From NCBI GenBank assembly GCA_022376925.1, contig JAIOJX010000002.1:133558831-133622830 (forward strand): a DNA stretch of 64,000 nucleotides, read 5' to 3'. Below the pieces are notes generated by a model. The model saw only the letters and a list, made by a program, of their open reading frames with translations. It had not been told where the DNA came from and did not search any database. Origin of the DNA: Tragulus kanchil (taxonomy: Eukaryota; Chordata; Mammalia; Artiodactyla; Tragulidae). Each line of letters begins with the position of its first letter. The first letter of the stretch is position 1. A program made the translations under genes and the position numbers. Below are positions 42,896 to 53,440 of this stretch, one piece after another.

Positions 42896-43257
42896 TCTAG
42901 GTAAATGAAATGCCATCACAAGTGTGCTCATAAGTGGAAGAGGGAGGCAGAAGAGAGAGAGTCCTATAGATGTGTATAGAGAAGACTTGGCCTGCCATTG
43001 CTGGCTCCTAAGACAGAGGAAGGCGGCACACGCCAAGAAAGGCAGGCACTATTCAGCAGCCAGAAAGAGCAAGAAACTAGATTCTCTCCTAGTTCCTCCT
43101 GGAGGCACGGTCATACCACTTCTTGATTTTACCTGGTGTCGAACTTCTGACCGCCAGAACTCTAAGATAATACATGTATTAACCTAGTACCTCTGTGCTC
43201 ATTTGTTCTAGGAATATAAGAAAAAGACTGTCTCCCAATGGAAGGATAGAGAGAGCT

Positions 43258-43452
43258 TCAGCCAGATGGCTGGGTGGTCAAGAATCTGCCTGCCCGTGGA
43301 GAGGACCTGGGGTGATCCCTGAGTCTAGAAGATCCCCTGGAGAAGGAAGTGGCAACCCACTGGAGTATTCTTGCCTGGAGAATCCCATGGACAGAGGAGC
43401 CTGGCGGGCTACAGTCCATGGGGTCGCCAAGAGTGAGCTGGGCGACTGAGCA
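43258..43452 (+). mobile_element. Bov-tA SINE
   Basis: 'ggctgggtggtcaagaatct', 'tggcaacccactggagtatt', 'ggctacagtccatggggtcg'. It lies about 400 bases upstream of the CpG island. Confidence 0.9.
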
Positions 43453-43859
43453 CACGGGCACCGCAGGATAGAGAAGTGCTGAGATTTGGGTCTTGCTATG
43501 CACATGTGACCTGGAGCTATGAAAAGGCAGCCCTTGGAACTCTGACCAGATGGGAAGAGGGAAGGAAGTGAGGAGCAGAGAAGGGGGCCCGGCAGCTGCT
43601 GAGGTGTGGTGGGTGGCACCGCGAGGAAGCCAGAGGTCCGAACAGCGGAGGCCTTCCTGGGCTGACAGAGATCTGGGTGTGCCCTTGGAGCGGGTGGCCA
43701 AGGACAAGGAAAGAGAAGCAAAGGTAAGGGCAAGGGATTCCGGAGGTCCGGTGAGCGGCAGGGAAATCAGCTGCAGAATCCTGTTCCTATGCAAACTCCT
43801 TGAAGTCCTCACGGCGCCCTGAAGACAGTCTGTGCCTGCAGGGGTATAGATACGAAGGG
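43453..43859. other. Non-repetitive flank of the CpG island
   Basis: GC content rises toward the island. A donor-like AAAG|GTAAGG on the + strand at about 43720 is isolated. No exon called. Confidence 0.4.
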
Positions 43860-44560
43860 CGTGATTGTCCAGGTGAGCGCGTTGTGTCCAGGCCCGCCGC
43901 GGGGCAGGACGGAGCACTGGACCGGGCGCGTGTGCGCCCGGGGTAGGCGCCTGCCGGGTCAGTGGTCTGTTTGGGCAACAGGAGGACGACGGAGGTCGGG
44001 GTCTGGGTGTCCGTGTCTGGATGTGCGGAGGGGGAAGGCGGGCTGTGTGCGCGAGGGTCCGGGTGGGTGCGCGGGGCAGGCGTGGGTGGGGGAGCGGGTC
44101 CCGGGTAGCGCGCGAGCCCCGAGCTCGTGTCGCCGGACAGTGAGAAGGAGGGCCCGCGGGGAGCCGGGGGTGCGGCGGCCCTGGGTCGGCTCCGCCAAGC
44201 CCCGCCCGCCGCGCTCGGGCGTCCCCGCCCCGCAGCCCGCGCCCTCCCGTCCGGGTCTCCGCGCGCCCGGCGCGCCGCCGCCACTGCCGCCTCCCGAGCG
44301 CCGCCGCCGCCAGCCGCGCGCATCCCGAGCCGCCGCGGGAAGCAGGTAGGACCGCGACGCCGGGCCCCGCGCCTCCCCGCGCCGCTTCCCACCCGAGGGC
44401 GCTCGGCGGCGGCGCCGGCCGCACGGCTGAGACCCGGCCTCGGGCGCGGGAGGACCACTCGGAGGAAGGGGAGGGAACACCCCCGGATGCGAGCCGAGGG
44501 CAGGGCGGCCGAGAGACAGGCCGAGGGGTTGGGCTGAGATGTCGATTTGTCGGGTGAAAG
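43860..44560 (+). promoter_or_regulatory. CpG island, probable promoter with first exon
   Basis: By eye the only dense CpG cluster in the window, very GC-rich and CpG-rich, without mobile elements. It holds several GC boxes (for example 'gccccgcccgccgcg' near 44202 and 'ccccgccccgcagc' near 44224) and no clear TATA box, as expected of a housekeeping-type vertebrate promoter. A good splice donor, AAGCAG|GTAGGA, lies at 44345/44346 on the + strand after a GCC-rich stretch that looks like a 5' UTR. I infer a + strand gene whose coding exons lie beyond the window. Direction is not proven; open frames on both strands are a by-product of low stop-codon frequency. Confidence 0.75.
44127..44345 (+). 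other. Candidate non-coding first exon ending at a GT donor
   Basis: The donor at 44346 (GTAGGA) follows the GC-rich segment 'gagccgccgcgggaagcag'. No ATG opens a convincing frame here, so it would be a 5' UTR exon. Start is arbitrary; the transcription start cannot be read from sequence. Confidence 0.35.
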
Positions 44561-44629
44561 CAACGACCCTGGAGAGCCGGGGCTGGGAGCCTGGACGTAC
44601 AAGGCTTTGCTGAAATGAGGGCCGTCTCA

Positions 44630-44765
44630 GTGTGCCCATTTAACAGAGGGGGAAAACTGAGGGCCAGGGGCCGGAGGCGCTTCCCTGGGTCCTTGGGACA
44701 AGTTGCTGAGCCCAGATTTGACCCCAAGGAGTCTGACCTAGAGCCCTGCCGGCCTGCCTCTGAGG
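44630..44765 (-). mobile_element. MIR SINE
   Basis: 'tgtgcccatttaacagaggg', 'gaaaactgagggccaggg', 'ccagatttgaccccaaggag' are antisense MIR. Its right part recurs at 45854-45910 through pair 10. Confidence 0.75.
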
Positions 44766-45519
44766 AATGGGGGTGTCTTCACCGACTGTCCCCCTTGAGG
44801 TTACGCTGCGGGGGAGGCCAGATCGGAAGGCCCTGCTTTCTGTTCCTCAGAGGAGCGTCTGTCAACGCTTGGGTGCACTGGGCAGGTCTGGGGGCGGGGA
44901 CTGTGGGCAGAATGTGTGCAGGTGAGACAGAACCTTGCCATCCAGATTGGAGGGAGAAAATGAGGCAGGGGGAGGAAGCCGCAGAGCTTCTCCATGCACA
45001 GGAGGCACACCCCCACCCGCACCCATCTCCACCAGGGAGTTAGGGCAGAACAGCCAGAGCTGGCCGCTCATCCCTGACAGCCCGGCCCTCCCAGATTCCG
45101 TGGGCAGCTTGTGTGAATGTAAGCATCCCTGTGGTCCCTCTACGACCAGGGACCCCACCTGCCGGACCCTACTGAACTGTGTGATCCCATGAGGAATACA
45201 GGGATCCGTTCTCCTTCGCCTGTAGCTTCTGCTCTCCCGCCAAAGGTCACCGCCCTTCATAAATTGGGGTGTTCCTTCTAGGCCTTTCCTGCACCCACGC
45301 AGTCATATAGATGTGTACCCACAGAAAGTATGTAAGCTGCACGGTAAGGTTGTGGGTGGATGTTTCCTAGAAAAGGTCCAATCCATCCAGCCTCCTTCTG
45401 CAAACTTGCCACCCCTCTGCACTCCGTTATCCTTGCTTTGAAAGTCATCCAAGTGGCTGCCTATCAATCTAGCGCTTTCAGTTTGCCGCTGCCTAGTTTT
45501 CCACCATCAAGATACCTGG
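44766..45519. other. Unassigned GC-rich sequence
   Basis: Intronic-like flank of the CpG island. Overlapping frames on both strands (44801-45260) have no domain or splice support. Duplicated at 45911-46667. Confidence 0.4.
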
Positions 45520-45732
45520 TGGTGGTGGTGTTAGTCACTCCGTCATGTCCGACTGTTTGCAATTCTATGGACTATAGCCTGCCAGGCTCCTCTGTCCGTG
45601 GACCTCTCCAGGCAAGAATACTGAAGTGGGTAGCCATTCTCTTCTCCAGGCAATCTTCCCGACCCAGGGATCGAACCCAGGGCTCCCGCACTGCAGGCAG
45701 ATGTGTTACCCTCTGAGCTACCAGGGAAGCCC
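45520..45732 (-). mobile_element. Bov-tA SINE, copy 1
   Basis: 'gttagtcactccgtcatgtc', 'gccaggctcctctgtccgtg', end 'gagctaccagggaagccc'. Confidence 0.93.
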
Positions 45733-46667
45733 ATGGAGAGGCCTACTGCGGGGTATTTAAGTTGTAAACATTAGACGACTGTTTTATATTTCTATAAATA
45801 GACATCTCTGGATTAAGTATGCTTTTTCTTGTAATACCCTCTGGGAGGACAGCGTTGCTGAGCCCAGATTTGACCCCAAGGAGTCTGACCTAGAGCCCTG
45901 CCGGCCTGCCTCTGAGGAATGGGGTGTCTTCACCGACTGTCCCCTTGAGGTTACGCTGCGGGAGGCCAGATCGGAAGGCCCTGCTTTCTGTTCCTCAGAG
46001 GAGCGTCTGTCAACGCTTGGGTGCACTGGGCAGGTCTGGGGGCGGGGACTGTGGGCAGAATGTGTGCAGGTGAGACAGAACCTTGCCATCCAGATTGGAG
46101 GGAGAAAATGAGGCAGGGGGAGGAAGCCGCAGAGCTTCTCCATGCACAGGAGGCACACCCCCACCCGCACCCATCTCCACCAGGGAGTTAGGGCAGAACA
46201 GCCAGAGCTGGCCGCTCATCCCTGACAGCCCGGCCCTCCCAGATTCCGTGGGCAGCTTGTGTGAATGTAAGCATCCCTGTGGTCCCTCTACGACCAGGGA
46301 CCCCACCTGCCGGACCCTACTGAACTGTGTGATCCCATGAGGAATACAGGGATCCGTTCTCCTTCGCCTGTAGCTTCTGCTCTCCCGCCAAAGGTCACCG
46401 CCCTTCATAAATTGGGGTGTTCCTTCTAGGCCTTTCCTGCACCCACGCAGTCATATAGATGTGTACCCACAGAAAGTATGTAAGCTGCACGGTAAGGTTG
46501 TGGGTGGATGTTTCCTAGAAAAGGTCCAATCCATCCAGCCTCCTTCTGCAAACTTGCCACCCCTCTGCACTCCGTTATCCTTGCTTTGAAAGTCATCCAA
46601 GTGGCTGCCTATCAATCTAGCGCTTTCAGTTTGCCGCTGCCTAGTTTTCCACCATCAAGATACCTGG

Positions 46668-46880
46668 TGGTGGTGGTGTTAGTCACTCCGTCATGTCCGA
46701 CTGTTTGCAATTCTATGGACTATAGCCTGCCAGGCTCCTCTGTCCGTGGACCTCTCCAGGCAAGAATACTGAAGTGGGTAGCCATTCTCTTCTCCAGGCA
46801 ATCTTCCCGACCCAGGGATCGAACCCAGGTCTCCCGCACTGCAGGCAGATGTGTTACCCTCTGAGCTACCAGGGAAGCCC
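46668..46880 (-). mobile_element. Bov-tA SINE, copy 2
   Basis: Duplicate of 45520-45732 in pair 10. Confidence 0.93.
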
Positions 46881-46973
46881 ATGGAGAGGCCTACTGCGGG
46901 GTATTTAAGTTGTAAACATTAGACGACTGTTTTATATTTCTATAAATAGACATCTCTGGATTAAGTATGCTTT

Positions 46974-47330
46974 CTTTATTCTTTGTCCCAAACTAACTTC
47001 ACCGAATCTGAATTTGGGAGGACAGGCTCCCCGTTCTCCATTTCATACGTACGTGCCGTGCACACATACACAAGGCAGACACTCCCGCAGAGGTGCACGT
47101 ATGCACACTATCCTTCTGTCTGTGGATAAGGACAAACACTGCACCCCTCTCTCTGTGGTTGCTGCCGAGCCCAAAGGCCTGGGATTGAGCCAGGCCACAA
47201 GCCCTGCCTGTCCAGGCCCCAGTGGGCAGAATTCCCATAAGGGACCCGTGTCCTGGAGTTTCCTCTAGATACATTTTCATTGCTGTCCCCACTGTTCAGT
47301 AGGACACAGAAGGACTTAGAAACCATGCCT
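46974..47330. other. Unassigned; short alternating purine-pyrimidine stretch
   Basis: 47045-47105 contains several alternating runs ('catacgtacgtgccgtgcac', 'gtgcacgtatgcacac'). No repeat family or exon recognised. Confidence 0.4.
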
Positions 47331-47331
47331 G

Positions 47332-47488
47332 GGACTTCCCTGGTGGTCCAGTGGCTAAGGCTCCATGCTCCCAATGCAGGGGTCCCACGTTCGTTCCCTG
47401 GTCGGGGAACTAGATCCCACATGCTGCAACTAGGACCCGACACAGCCATATAAATATTTAATAAAAAAAAAAAAAAAGGAAAGAAAAA
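47332..47488 (+). mobile_element. tRNA-derived SINE (ART2A type) with target-site duplication
   Basis: Head 'ggacttccctggtggtccag', 'ttccctggtcggggaactag', poly-A. Flanked by aaaccatgcctg at 47320-47331 and 47489-47500. Confidence 0.93.
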
Positions 47489-47644
47489 AAACCATGCCTG
47501 ACAGCCTGGCCCATCCGGGCTCCTATCTGTGTGCCACAGACTTTCCAGGTCCAGGCTGTGCCGTGGGAGCGTCCTCGCCCTGGAACGTGGACAGCGGCCA
47601 TGAAACGTTTGGTAGAGGGTCTGATGACAGGTGATTGGGGAAAG

Positions 47645-47845
47645 CTGGAATCTGAGCTGTTTGTATTACAGTTCTAGCTCCACCTCTTCCTAGCTTAGGC
47701 AAGAATTCCCCCGTCTGAGGCACAGTTTCACATCTGTAACATGGGACGATGAGGACGGCAGCCTCCCAAAACTGCTGAGTGGCTCAGTGGCGTGACGAAA
47801 CCAAGCGCCCAGCACGTTGTCAGCACTCAGAAAGCAGGAAGTCTT
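47645..47845 (+). mobile_element. MIR SINE
   Basis: 'ctccacctcttcctagctta', 'aggcacagtttcacatctgt', 'gcgcccagcacgttgtcagc' follow MIR order. Confidence 0.75.
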
Positions 47846-48305
47846 CTCTCGGACAGAGGCGACCCAGCAATGGCCCCAGGGTGAGGGTGACACTCGGGGC
47901 CACCCTCTGTGCACCTCGTCCACACCGCAGGTGCAGGTCAGAGCCTCCTAGCGCAGAGTGGGACGGAGGGCAAGACCTCAGCCTGGGGGGGCCCCGCCCA
48001 GCTCCCAGCAGGGTGCAGCAGTGTCACCGCACCCACGAAGGACTCGCTGTGTGCCTGAGCCCGAGCTCAGCTGCAGAAACAAGTGGAACCGCGGTCCCCC
48101 CACACAGCAGGGAGGTGTGCAGCTTTTGTGAGGCCCAGGTTCCTTTTCAAGGTTTAGCTTACACCCAAGATGTTAAAAGGTGGGAGAGCCGGGTTGTCTG
48201 GATCCTCCTAAGAAGAGAATATCAGGAAAGCTGACCACCCCAGCCTTAACATTCCACGGCTCCTGGGATCGGGCAGGCACAGTCCCCGGCTGGCCCACCC
48301 CTCAT
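47846..48305. other. Unassigned GC-rich sequence
   Basis: The frame 47779-48234 (+) begins in the MIR and has no recognised domain; not called as a gene. Confidence 0.35.
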
Positions 48306-48990
48306 TCTTAAAGAGCAGCATAACATACGTGTTAGCAACTCAGACTCCACAGTCAGCTTCTGCATCCCAGTTCTGAGATAGACGAGGTGTGTGGTCAAAG
48401 CAGAATAGCTAGCACTTTTTCTGGACATTTTTAAACCTTTTTTAAAAAATTTCTATTGATATTTTCACATATACACACTGCTTTATTATTATTATTGTTT
48501 TACTTATTTTTGGCGGCTCTGGGTCTTCACTGCTGCACGTGGGTTCTCTCTACTCGCAGAAAGCAGCAGCGGTTACGCTCTAGTCGTGCACGGGCTTCTC
48601 TTTGCAGCGGCCTCTCTTGTTGTGAAGCATCGGTTCTATAGGCGCTCGGACTTTGCGACAGCCCGTGGGCTCAGAGGTTGCACCTTGGCGGCTCTAGAGC
48701 ACTCGAGCTTCACACAGGAGCTCCTCAGATGTAGCTCACAGGCTCCAGAGCGCGGGCTCAGTAGCTGCTCCACAGCCTGTGGAATCTTCCTGGACCAGGG
48801 ATTGAACCTGCATCCCCCGTATTGGCAGACGGATTCCTAGCCACTGCGACACCAAGGAACCCAATTTAGCACTTTTGTGATTCAGTTTCCTCATATGGAA
48901 AGCAGGGGTAATAAGTAACACTTGCCTCAGATGCTATTTTCAGTATGAAATGAGTCAACAAACCTCACCCTCTTACAACAGTGCCTGGTG
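48306..48990 (+). mobile_element. MIR SINE split by a CHR SINE
   Basis: Left part 48306-48419 ('cagactccacagtcagcttc'), right part 48867-48990 ('gattcagtttcctcatatgg', 'aacagtgcctggtgggtgg'). The repeat tagcactttt flanks the insert. Confidence 0.8.
48420..48866 (-). mobile_element. CHR-type tRNA-derived SINE nested in MIR
   Basis: 'ttacttatttttggcggctc', 'ctctcttgttgtgaagcatc', 'tggaccagggattgaacctg', end 'acaccaaggaaccc'. Target-site duplication tagcactttt at 48410-48419 and 48867-48876. The first 60 bases are A/T-rich tail and extra sequence. Confidence 0.9.
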
Positions 48991-49556
48991 GGTGGAATAC
49001 TTGAAGGGTTGTTGATGGTGGTGCTTGCTGCTGGTGGTGTGAGTTGCCTGATCCCAGGAACAGTGTGGTTTGTATTCCAAACTGTAGTCCATATAAAATG
49101 TTGTAGAAACCAAGTGAAAGAAGAAAGAAAGAATGAAAGTAACACTTTAAACTCCTTCTTCAAAGAAGATGCTGCAATTGTGGCTTTTTTTTTTCTACCC
49201 AAGCTCAGGAAGAGGACACCGTTACAAGGAAAGTGACAAAAGAGGGGGGTCTTCTAAGGTGGGTTTTGAAGGATGAATAGGAGTTTCTCTGGAGCAATAG
49301 CGTGAGAAAAGCATTTCCACACAAAGGAAACAGCCTTTCCAAAGTCCGGGGAGGATGACCAGGTAGACCACGCTTAGGAAGTGATGATAGCACAACGTAA
49401 CTTCAGGTAGGGCAGCTGAGGGTACAGGGAGAAGCAAGAAGATGAATCTGGGGAGACAGAAAAGGGCCATGGGGTAATGATGGGGCTTACAGAAAGAAAG
49501 GGGATGTATATTCCTTGCGGGCAGGTGCCGTTGTAATCACCCCACCCCATCCTCAT
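48991..49556. other. Mostly unassigned; part resembles an old interspersed repeat
   Basis: 'aggtgggttttgaaggatga' and 'ccacacaaaggaaacagcct' (49255-49340) fit the old repeat also seen near 11900. Duplicated at 50200-50757. Confidence 0.35.
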
Positions 49557-49566
49557 AATGTCCCAG

Positions 49567-50061
49567 TCAGGTCAGTTCAGTTCAGCTCTGTCACTCAGTC
49601 ATGTCTGACTCTGTGACCCCATGGACTGCAGCACGCCAGGCTTCCCTGTCCATCACCGTCTCCCAGAGCTTGCTCAGACTCATGTCCATTGAGTTAATGA
49701 TGCCATCCAACCACCTCATCCTCTGTCACCCCCTTCTCCATTTGCCTTCTGTATTTCCCAACATCAGACTCTTTTCCAGTGAGTCATCTCTTCACATCAG
49801 GTGGCCTAAGTATTGGAGCTTCAGCTTCAGCATCAGTCTTTCCAATGAATATTCAGGGTTGATTTCCTTTTGGATGGACTGGATCTTGCAATCCAAGGGA
49901 CTCTCAAGAGTCTTCTCCAACACCACAGTTGAAAGGCATCCATTCTTCAGCACTCAGCCTTCTTTAGCGTCCAGCTCTCCCATCCATACATGACTACTGG
50001 GAAAACCATCGCTTTGACTGTACAGACTTTTGTCAGCAAAGTAATGTCTCTGGTTTTTAAA
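49567..50061 (-). mobile_element. BovB LINE 3' end with target-site duplication, copy 1
   Basis: Antisense BovB: 'gttcagttcagctctgtcac', 'ccatccaaccacctcatcct', 'gggactctcaagagtcttct', 'tgactactgggaaaaccatc'. Flanked by aatgtcccag at 49557-49566 and 50062-50071. The + strand frame 49601-49993 is its reverse complement and not a gene. Confidence 0.94.
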
Positions 50062-50767
50062 AATGTCCCAGAAATCAGGTTTTTTGGCCCCCACTTACTG
50101 ATGCATTCATCTAATTAGAGGCTCAGGAGGGTAATCTACTTGCTTAAGAGCCCACACACTGGGTTAAAAGTCAACAAACCTCACCCTCTTACAACAGTGC
50201 CTGGTGGGTGGAATACTTGAAGGGTTGTTGATGGTGGTGCTTGCTGCTGGTGGTGTGAGTTGCCTGATCCCAGGACTGGGTTTTGAGTCCATATAAAATG
50301 TTGTAGAAACCAAGTGAAAGAAGAAAGAAAGAATGAAAGTAACACTTTAAACTCCTTCTTCAAAGAAGATGCTGCAATTGTGGCTTTTTTTTTTCTACCC
50401 AAGCTCAGGAAGAGGACACCGTTACAAGGAAAGTGACAAAAGAGGGGGGTCTTCTAAGGTGGGTTTTGAAGGATGAATAGGAGTTTCTCTGGAGCAATAG
50501 CGTGAGAAAAGCATTTCCACACAAAGGAAACAGCCTTTCCAAAGTCCGGGGAGGATGACCAGGTAGACCACGCTTAGGAAGTGATGATAGCACAACGTAA
50601 CTTCAGGTAGGGCAGCTGAGGGTACAGGGAGAAGCAAGAAGATGAATCTGGGGAGACAGAAAAGGGCCATGGGGTAATGATGGGGCTTACAGAAAGAAAG
50701 GGGATGTATATTCCTTGCGGGCAGGTGCCGTTGTAATCACCCCCACCCCATCCTCATAATGTCCCAG

Positions 50768-51262
50768 TCAGGTCAGTTCAGTTCAGCTCTGTCACTCAGT
50801 CATGTCTGACTCTGTGACCCCATGGACTGCAGCACGCCAGGCTTCCCTGTCCATCACCGTCTCCCAGAGCTTGCTCAGACTCATGTCCATTGAGTTAATG
50901 ATGCCATCCAACCACCTCATCCTCTGTCACCCCCTTCTCCATTTGCCTTCTGTATTTCCCAACATCAGACTCTTTTCCAGTGAGTCATCTCTTCACATCA
51001 GGTGGCCTAAGTATTGGAGCTTCAGCTTCAGCATCAGTCTTTCCAATGAATATTCAGGGTTGATTTCCTTTTGGATGGACTGGATCTTGCAATCCAAGGG
51101 ACTCTCAAGAGTCTTCTCCAACACCACAGTTGAAAGGCATCCATTCTTCAGCACTCAGCCTTCTTTAGCGTCCAGCTCTCCCATCCATACATGACTACTG
51201 GGAAAACCATCGCTTTGACTGTACAGACTTTTGTCAGCAAAGTAATGTCTCTGGTTTTTAAA
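50768..51262 (-). mobile_element. BovB LINE 3' end, copy 2
   Basis: Duplicate of 49567-50061 in pair 11. Confidence 0.94.
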
Positions 51263-51311
51263 AATGTCCCAGAAATCAGGTTTTTTGGCCCCCACTTACT
51301 GATGCATTCAT

Positions 51312-51560
51312 CTAATTAGAGGCTCAGGAGGGTAATCTACTTGCTTAAGAGCCCACACACTGGGTCAGTGGCAGAGCTGGAATCACACCCCAGATCCGTG
51401 TGATTCTAAAGCCTGTGCACTCTCTGAGCCTCGGTTTTCTCACTGGAAAGTGGAGTTGGAGCTAGTAAAGCCTGCTGAGTGGGCTTGGCCTGAGGGCGAG
51501 ACAAGAATGAACATGCAGCCCTCAGCACAGCCCTGACACAGAGCAGTTGCTGTTGTTATT
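51312..51560. mobile_element. Two MIR fragments in opposite orientation
   Basis: 51312-51425 reads as antisense MIR ('gtcagtggcagagctggaat'); 51426-51560 reads as sense MIR ('gagcctcggttttctcactg', 'cagcacagccctgacacaga'). Confidence 0.6.
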
Positions 51561-51762
51561 TTGATGGAATATGTTCCTCCAGCCTTCTCACCTGAACTCA
51601 TGCCACTGCCCAGCCTGAGATGGGGGAGCGCCAGGACATGCATGTCCAGGACCAGTGAATCTTTCCCCATCAGCATCAGCATCCACCTTCATTGTCAAAA
51701 TGCAGGTTCTCAAACCCAATCTAGACCTTCTAAATCAGAGACCCTGAGACTGGCCTGCTGCT

Positions 51763-52076
51763 GCTGCTTAGTCACTTCAGTCCTGTCCGTCTCTGTGTGA
51801 CCCTCGTGGACTGCAGCCCGTCAGGCTCCTCTGTCCATGGGATCCTCCAGGCAAGAATGGGAGTGGGTTGCCGTGCCCTCCTCCAGGGGATCTTCCCAAC
51901 CCAGGGATGGAACCCAGGTACCCTGCATTGTAGGTGGATTCCTCACCACTGAGCCATCAGGGAAGCCCCACACATGTATCTTTGAGACCCCATGGACTGT
52001 AGCTCGCCAGGCTTCTCCGTCCATGGAATTCTCCAGGCAAGAATACCGGAGTGGGTTGCCGTTTCCTTCTCCATGT
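51763..52076 (-). mobile_element. Composite Bov-A + Bov-tA SINE, copy 1
   Basis: Bov-tA 51763-51968 and a half Bov-A 51983-52076 in the same orientation with a short linker, the same arrangement as 14946-15278. Antisense text includes 'cttctccgtccatggaattc'. Confidence 0.88.
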
Positions 52077-52355
52077 GAGTGGCCCAGCAACCTGTATTTT
52101 AACAAGCTCTCCAGATGGTTCTCATAAACACTGAAATGTCAGAATCAGTGACCTAGAGGAAACCTTAGAATGCAATCCTCTTTGCCCACCTGCATCCACC
52201 TCCCATAGAAGAGGAGGTGAAGAGTGAGAATTCTGTCCTCACAAAGACCACAGCTGGAGGGGATGCCCGAAGACAAAAGCACCTCCCTTCCAGCTGGAGA
52301 CTGGAGAGAAGCATTTCTTCACAGATAAGAAAGTGGCAAAGGCCTAGTGGGTTGT

Positions 52356-52618
52356 TTTTTTTTTTTAATATTGATTTTATTTATCGATTTGGCTGCCTCG
52401 GGTGCCAGTTGCTGCACTTAGGATCTTCACTGCATCATTCCGAACCTTTTGTTGCGGTGCACAGACTCTCTAGTGGTGGTGCGTGGGCTCCATAGTCGTG
52501 GTTCGAGGCGTTAGTTGCCCTGAGGCATATGGGATCTTAGTCCCCCGGCCAGGGATCGAACCTGCGTCCACTGCATTGCAAGGTGGATTCTTCGCCACTG
52601 GATCACCGCTGGAAGTCC
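52356..52618 (-). mobile_element. CHR-type tRNA-derived SINE, copy 1
   Basis: Poly-T, 'ttatttatcgatttggctgc', 'ccggccagggatcgaacctg', end 'tggatcaccgctggaagtcc'. Confidence 0.9.
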
Positions 52619-52847
52619 TGGGGCTTTTATTCTTGAGAACGTGCTCTCCTGTCTAGTCTCACCACCTCTAGTGGACTAGATTCTAGACCTGCTCTCAAGC
52701 CTGAGATGGGGAGCGCCAGGACATGCATGTCCAGGACCAGTGAATCTTTCCCCATCAGCATCAGCATCCACCTTCATTGTCAAAATGCAGGTTCTCAAAC
52801 CCAATCTAGACCTTCTAAATCAGAGACCCTGAGACTGGCCTGCTGCT

Positions 52848-53161
52848 GCTGCTTAGTCACTTCAGTCCTGTCCGTCTCTGTGTGACCCTCGTGGACTGCA
52901 GCCCGTCAGGCTCCTCTGTCCATGGGATCCTCCAGGCAAGAATGGGAGTGGGTTGCCGTGCCCTCCTCCAGGGGATCTTCCCAACCCAGGGATGGAACCC
53001 AGGTACCCTGCATTGTAGGTGGATCCCTCACCACTGAGCCATCAGGGAAGCCCCACACATGTATCTTTGAGACCCCATGGACTGTAGCTCGCCAGGCTTC
53101 TCCGTCCATGGAATTCTCCAGGCAAGAATACCGGAGTGGGTTGCCGTTTCCTTCTCCATGT
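52848..53161 (-). mobile_element. Composite Bov-A + Bov-tA SINE, copy 2
   Basis: Duplicate of 51763-52076 in pair 12. Confidence 0.88.
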
Positions 53162-53440
53162 GAGTGGCCCAGCAACCTGTATTTTAACAAGCTCTCCAGA
53201 TGGTTCTCATAAACACTGAAATGTCAGAATCAGTGACCTAGAGGAAACCTTAGAATGCAATCCTCTTTGCCCACCTGCATCCACCTCCCATAGAAGAGGA
53301 GGTGAAGAGTGAGAATTCTGTCCTCACAAAGACCACAGCTGGGGGGGATGCCCGAAGACAAAAGCACCTCCCTTCCAGCTGGAGACTGGAGAGAAGCATT
53401 TCTTCACAGATAAGAAAGTGGCAAAGGCCTAGTGGGTTGT

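Larger units (their letters stand above)
42330..43215 (+). mobile_element. MaLR/MLT1-like LTR split by Bov-tA
   Basis: Left part 42330-42487 ('gccgaataatggtcaaagat', 'gagattatcctagagtatcc'), right part 42896-43215 ('gaaactagattctctcctag', 'ctgaccgccagaactctaag'). Both parts keep the order of one common mammalian LTR; family assignment from memory. Confidence 0.6.
44702..46973. repeat. Tandem duplicate pair 10 (unit about 1.15 kb)
   Basis: 44702-45824 recurs at 45854-46973. Differences are G/C run lengths at the start (ggggg/gggg, ccccc/cccc, gcggggg/gcggg) and cagggctcc/caggtctcc near the end of copy 1. A 29-base non-shared spacer lies at 45825-45853. Confidence 0.95.
48954..51365. repeat. 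Tandem duplicate pair 11 (units about 1,216 and 1,196 bp)
   Basis: 48954-50164 recurs at 50170-51365. Besides a C-run change near 49543/50744, a block at 49063-49085 in copy 1 ('acagtgtggtttgtattcca') is replaced in copy 2 by a shorter 'ctgggttttga', a net change of 16 bases. Confidence 0.95.

Noticed and set aside
43258..44727. A 489-codon open frame on the minus strand (with overlapping frames of 151-271 codons)
   Set aside because: It spans a Bov-tA at one end and the CpG island at the other. Long frames on both strands are expected in GC-rich DNA with few stop codons. The translation is low-complexity Arg/Ala/Pro without a domain.
49601..51194. Two identical 130-codon frames starting [20 protein letters not shown]
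   Set aside because: Reverse-strand reading of the BovB 3' end, duplicated by pair 11.
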